The notes below the pieces were generated by a model, which saw only the letters and a list, made by a program, of their open reading frames with translations, was not told the origin of the DNA and ran no database searches. A DNA stretch of 9,920 nucleotides from positions 1-9,920 of the forward strand of contig JAGLUM010000021.1 of NCBI GenBank assembly GCA_023134755.1, read 5' to 3'. Within the stretch, counting starts at the first letter, position 1, and each line of letters opens with the position of its first letter. This stretch comes from Fidelibacterota bacterium. Lineage in GTDB: Bacteria > Fidelibacterota > Fidelibacteria > Fidelibacterales > Fidelibacteraceae. This document shows, one piece after another, positions 7,483 to 9,920 of this stretch. Position numbers and translations under genes: made by a program.

Positions 7483-8266
7483 AATTTCTCAATATAAATA
7501 CTTCATGCAGGGTTTTAAATGAAACAAAATAATCCCCATAAATTAAATAGGTAAAACCATTTTCTGATGAAGACACATCGGTGATAACCCCGATTGGGAT
7601 ATCGGGCGGATATATTTCAGAAAAACCTGATGTTGTTACCGTCCACCCCGGTTTAATATCAATATTGGTGGGAATATCTTCAATAACAAAGATGTTTCCA
7701 TGGTGCCATTTCAGTATGCCATATACTCGGGAAGGATTAATTCGGACACTTACGCGAACATCCGGTTCAATGATCATACTGGAAATACTACTTCGCTTTC
7801 CACTGGAGAGAATGCGTCCAATTAAGCCATCCTTATCTATAATAATATCATTTTTGTGTACATTATCATTACGTCCTTTATCCAGTGTTATAATATTTGC
7901 ACCGCTTTTGAACCCCTTATATAGAATAAGACTGGGGAGTAATTCATACTTTGACGTATCGCGAAAGCCCAGCATTTCACGCAAACGTTCATTTTCGGTA
8001 TCCAAACTGCGCAAATGTGAAATTTCTTGGTTTAATCGAAAAACATCCATCCGTAACTGTTTATTTTCTTCAATTACTTTTCTTTTACGCTGCTGTTCTA
8101 AAATGGGTTTTTCAACGAATGAAGAAACATCTTTCCACTTGGTCTGAAGAGAAAAAATTACATGATTTTCTGTTTGGGATAAGAGTATTAGAGATATACC
8201 GACAAATATTATGGTTAATACCTCAAGATGCTTACGAATAATAAAGTCATAAAATTTAGCAAACAT
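7472..8266 (-). CDS. mreC: Rod shape-determining protein MreC
   Basis: MreC is a bitopic periplasmic scaffold that binds PBP2 and activates the RodA/PBP2 pair. The 264-residue protein shows a short cytoplasmic start, one membrane helix (about 13-31), a coiled-coil dimerisation region rich in Glu, Lys, Arg and Leu (about 54-100, ending ENERLREMLGF), and a beta-rich C-terminal domain. The latter includes IITLDKGRNDNVHKND (125-140), DGLIGRI (146-152) and the SGFSEIYPPDIPIGVI segment (213-228), which matches the usual end-of-family pattern of Gly, Phe, Pro and Gly-Val. Its ATG directly follows the mreB stop (TAAATG), and no Shine-Dalgarno sequence is visible in the preceding 25 nt, so it probably depends on ribosomes finishing mreB. 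Confidence 0.95.
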   Translation of the reverse strand: MFAKFYDFIIRKHLEVLTIIFVGISLILLSQTENHVIFSLQTKWKDVSSFVEKPILEQQRKRKVIEENKQLRMDVFRLNQEISHLRSLDTENERLREMLGFRDTSKYELLPSLILYKGFKSGANIITLDKGRNDNVHKNDIIIDKDGLIGRILSSGKRSSISSMIIEPDVRVSVRINPSRVYGILKWHHGNIFVIEDIPTNIDIKPGWTVTTSGFSEIYPPDIPIGVITDVSSSENGFTYLIYGDYFVSFKTLHEVFILRNYEK

Positions 8267-9274
8267 TTATAATAAAATATCAAGATAGTTCTCAATATTC
8301 TCCAAGACCTTGCCGGTCCCTTTTGCAACTGCAAGCAAGGGCTCGTCCGAAATACTTACCGGGAGGTTTGTCTCACGACGAATCCGTTCATCCAGTCCAT
8401 GAAGCAAAGAGCCGCCACCAGTCAAAATCACGCCCCGGTCCAAAATGTCCGATGATAGTTCCGGTGGTGTTTGCTCCAGGGCACGTTTTACAGCGGCAAT
8501 CATAATTTCTATCGTTTTCTGTAGACATTCAGAAACATCATTGGCATCCACTTCCACCGTCCTTGGAATTCCGGTTAGCAGGTTTCTTCCCTTGACTGCA
8601 ATAATTTTTTCTTCCATTGGAATTGCTGAACCAACAGCTATTTTGATCTCTTCCGCAGTACGTTCTCCAATTAGGAGATTGTGTTTATCGCGAAAATAGT
8701 GGACAATTGCATTATTGAGTTCATCTCCGGCAACACGGATAGATTCTCTGACAACCACTCCATTTAAAGCCAAAACGGCAATTTCCGTTGTACCGCCGCC
8801 GATATCCACAATCATGCTGCCTATGGGTTTGCTAATGTCAATGCCAATACCTATCGCGGCAGCAACAGGTTCTTCAATTAAATAAACCCTGCTGGCATTC
8901 GCACGTTCAGCACTTTCATGTACGGCGCGCTTTTCAACCTCAGTAATACCTGAGGGAACACATATTACTATTTTAGGCCGTGCAAAGCGAGATAGTTGAA
9001 TTTTCTTAATGAAACCCTGCAGCATGCCGTCCGTCATTTCAAAATCTGCAATAACGCCGTCTTTCATTGGGCGAATTGTTATAATATTGGGGTGGGTTCG
9101 ACCTAACATATCACGGGCTTCATTGCCGACTGCAATAATTTTTCCCGTTTTAAGGGATTTTGAAACAATGGAAGGTTCATTTATTACAATTCCCTGGCCA
9201 CGCATGTGAATTAAAGTGTTTGCCGTTCCCAAATCTATCGCGATGTCGCTGTTTAGCCATTTGAACATACTCAT
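8267..9274 (-). CDS. mreB: Rod shape-determining actin homologue MreB
   Basis: MreB forms membrane-associated filaments that orient the elongation machinery around the cell. The 335-residue protein has the actin-fold ATPase motifs: phosphate 1 DLGTANT (14-20), phosphate 2 VDIGGGTTEIAV (156-167), the EEPVAAAIG segment (134-142), and the adenosine motif LTGGGSLL (284-291). MFKW near the N-terminus probably forms the membrane-binding amphipathic start. Two ATGs are possible; the first (9274) is preferred because AAGGA (9285-9281) lies six nucleotides upstream, against twelve for the one at 9268. A tRNA-Thr gene ends 23 nt before it, with no terminator between, so mreB may be transcribed with that tRNA. 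It is the first gene of the mreBCD-mrdA-rodA operon. Confidence 0.98.
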   Translation of the reverse strand: MSMFKWLNSDIAIDLGTANTLIHMRGQGIVINEPSIVSKSLKTGKIIAVGNEARDMLGRTHPNIITIRPMKDGVIADFEMTDGMLQGFIKKIQLSRFARPKIVICVPSGITEVEKRAVHESAERANASRVYLIEEPVAAAIGIGIDISKPIGSMIVDIGGGTTEIAVLALNGVVVRESIRVAGDELNNAIVHYFRDKHNLLIGERTAEEIKIAVGSAIPMEEKIIAVKGRNLLTGIPRTVEVDANDVSECLQKTIEIMIAAVKRALEQTPPELSSDILDRGVILTGGGSLLHGLDERIRRETNLPVSISDEPLLAVAKGTGKVLENIENYLDILL

Positions 9275-9297
9275 AATAAATCCTTAATGTTTTATTG

Positions 9298-9371
9298 AGC
9301 CACCTGCCGGAATTGAACCGGCGACCTACGCTTTACGAAAGCGTCGCTGCTACCAACTGAGCTAAGGTGGC
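9298..9371 (-). tRNA. tRNA-Thr (anticodon CGU, reads ACG)
   Basis: A 74-nt cloverleaf reads on the minus strand. The acceptor stem is GCCACCT paired with AGGTGGC (seven perfect pairs). The anticodon arm is ACGCT, loop TTCGTAA, AGCGT, with anticodon CGT at 9337-9335. The variable loop is AGGTC, and the T arm is GCCGG, loop TTCAATT, CCGGC. The D arm is slightly irregular: GCTC, a nine-base loop AGTTGGTAG, then CAGC, which leaves a C·C mismatch at the loop end and three good pairs. The base after the acceptor stem (discriminator) is T, and CCA is not encoded. It lies alone between the transketolase terminator and mreB. Confidence 0.95.
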
Positions 9372-9383
9372 ACACATTTAATA

Positions 9384-9392
9384 AATATAATA
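9384..9392 (-). promoter_or_regulatory. Candidate -10 region for the tRNA-Thr/mreB transcript
   Basis: The minus strand reads TATTATATT in the 27-nt space between the transketolase terminator and the tRNA, giving two overlapping -10 candidates, TATTAT and TATATT. Either would start transcription shortly before the tRNA 5' end. No good -35 hexamer lies 16-18 nt upstream; that position falls in the terminator stem and T-tract. A promoter is expected after a terminator, but this one is weakly supported. Confidence 0.35.
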
Positions 9393-9400
9393 CCTTCCGG

Positions 9401-9429
9401 AAAAAAACCATTAGTTTTTCTAAACTAAT
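9401..9429 (-). terminator. Rho-independent terminator after transketolase
   Basis: Directly after the transketolase TAA, the minus strand forms an 8-bp hairpin: ATTAGTTT (9429-9422), loop AGAA, and AAACTAAT (9417-9410). Two G residues and a run of seven T (9407-9401) follow. The stem is AT-rich and thus modest in strength, but the position and T-tract are classical. It separates the transketolase transcript from the tRNA and mre genes. Confidence 0.7.
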
Positions 9430-9920
9430 TTATACCTCAGCTCCGTTAAGCCATGCCTTAATTTTATTATAAACGGCATTTTCCGTAAATCCAAACTTTT
9501 CAGCCAATATTTGACCCGGTGCCGACTGACCATATTGATCAATTCCAATGATCAAGCTCGGGTTGTTTGTAATATCGCCCCATCCTTGTGAACGACCTGC
9601 TTCAATACAAACAATTTTGGTATCGCCGGGCGGTAAAATGGCATCTTTATATTGTTTGTTCTGCTGTAAGAAAGTTTCAAAAGAAGGTATGGATACCACC
9701 CGTACAGTATGTCCTTCTTTAGATATCCTTTTTGCTGCCTCAACACTAATAGAAAGTTCTGAACCTGATGCAACAATAATAAAATCAGGTTGATCGGACG
9801 TTTCCATTATGATATATGCTCCTTTATCGAAATTATTGTCCCATTGGTTCCCGTCTTGATGCAGATTAGGACATTTTTGGCGTGTCAGAATAAGAGCAGT
9901 AGGACCTTCGTGATATCGCA
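9430..9920 (-). CDS. tkt: Transketolase, C-terminal part (5' end beyond window)
   Basis: The last 162 residues of a transketolase, a thiamine-diphosphate enzyme that moves two-carbon units between sugar phosphates in the pentose phosphate or Calvin pathways. The reading frame is open to the window edge and starts within RYHEGPTALILTRQKCPN; the TALILTRQ segment is a standard landmark of the pyrimidine-binding domain's end. Then come DKGAYII and PDFIIVASGSELSISVEAA, which opens the C-terminal domain, followed by VRVVSIPSFETF, IEAG and the closing EKFGFTENAVYNKIKAW. An internal ATG at 9807 is not the start, since clear family sequence continues upstream. A 1-deoxyxylulose-5-phosphate synthase or a split transketolase subunit is less likely but cannot be wholly excluded from the C-terminus alone. 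A terminator follows the stop. Confidence 0.9.
   Translation of the reverse strand, partial: RYHEGPTALILTRQKCPNLHQDGNQWDNNFDKGAYIIMETSDQPDFIIVASGSELSISVEAAKRISKEGHTVRVVSIPSFETFLQQNKQYKDAILPPGDTKIVCIEAGRSQGWGDITNNPSLIIGIDQYGQSAPGQILAEKFGFTENAVYNKIKAWLNGAEV

Noticed and set aside
7581..8147. A 188-codon open frame on the plus strand opposite mreC
   Set aside because: It is fully antisense to a well-supported, conserved gene, has no recognisable domain or ribosome binding site, and reads as the mirror of mreC codon pattern.
9430..9807. Reading the transketolase fragment as a complete 125-residue protein starting at the ATG at 9807
   Set aside because: The same frame stays open to the window edge and encodes clear transketolase sequence (TALILTRQ, DKGAYII) upstream of that Met, so it is an internal methionine of a truncated gene.

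Overview
This is a compact, AT-rich, entirely single-strand stretch of bacterial housekeeping genes. Every gene is on the minus strand, so transcription runs from high to low coordinates. The proteins fit a rod-shaped, probably Gram-negative bacterium: a full MreBCD, PBP2 and RodA elongation set, plus tilS-hpt-ftsH. The gene order and long RodA would suit an FCB-type or candidate-phylum lineage, but no feature here fixes the taxon, so this is only a guess. No mobile element, CRISPR array, phage gene or defence gene was seen.

Layout in transcription order. (1) 9920-9430: the C-terminal part of a transketolase, closed by a hairpin plus T-tract terminator. (2) 9371-9298: a tRNA-Thr with anticodon CGU, beginning soon after that terminator. 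(3) 9274-3984: mreB, mreC, mreD, mrdA (PBP2) and rodA, with gaps of at most 2 nt or with overlapping ends, clearly one operon. It encodes the cytoskeletal filament, its membrane partners, the transpeptidase and the SEDS glycosyltransferase of the rod complex. (4) 3983-3838: the largest gap after rodA, 146 nt, holding a good sigma70-type promoter so close to smpB that the transcript may be leaderless. (5) 3837-1: smpB, tyrS, tilS, hpt and the first 21 codons of a gene that by context is probably ftsH. This block concerns ribosome rescue, tRNA charging and modification, purine salvage and membrane proteolysis.

No previously undescribed system is visible. The points worth a second look are small: the possible leaderless smpB promoter with an overlapping palindrome, the tRNA-Thr placed 23 nt upstream of mreB, the apparent lack of a ribosome binding site before mreC, a RodA with about 40 extra residues in its middle, and a Cys/His cluster in PBP2.
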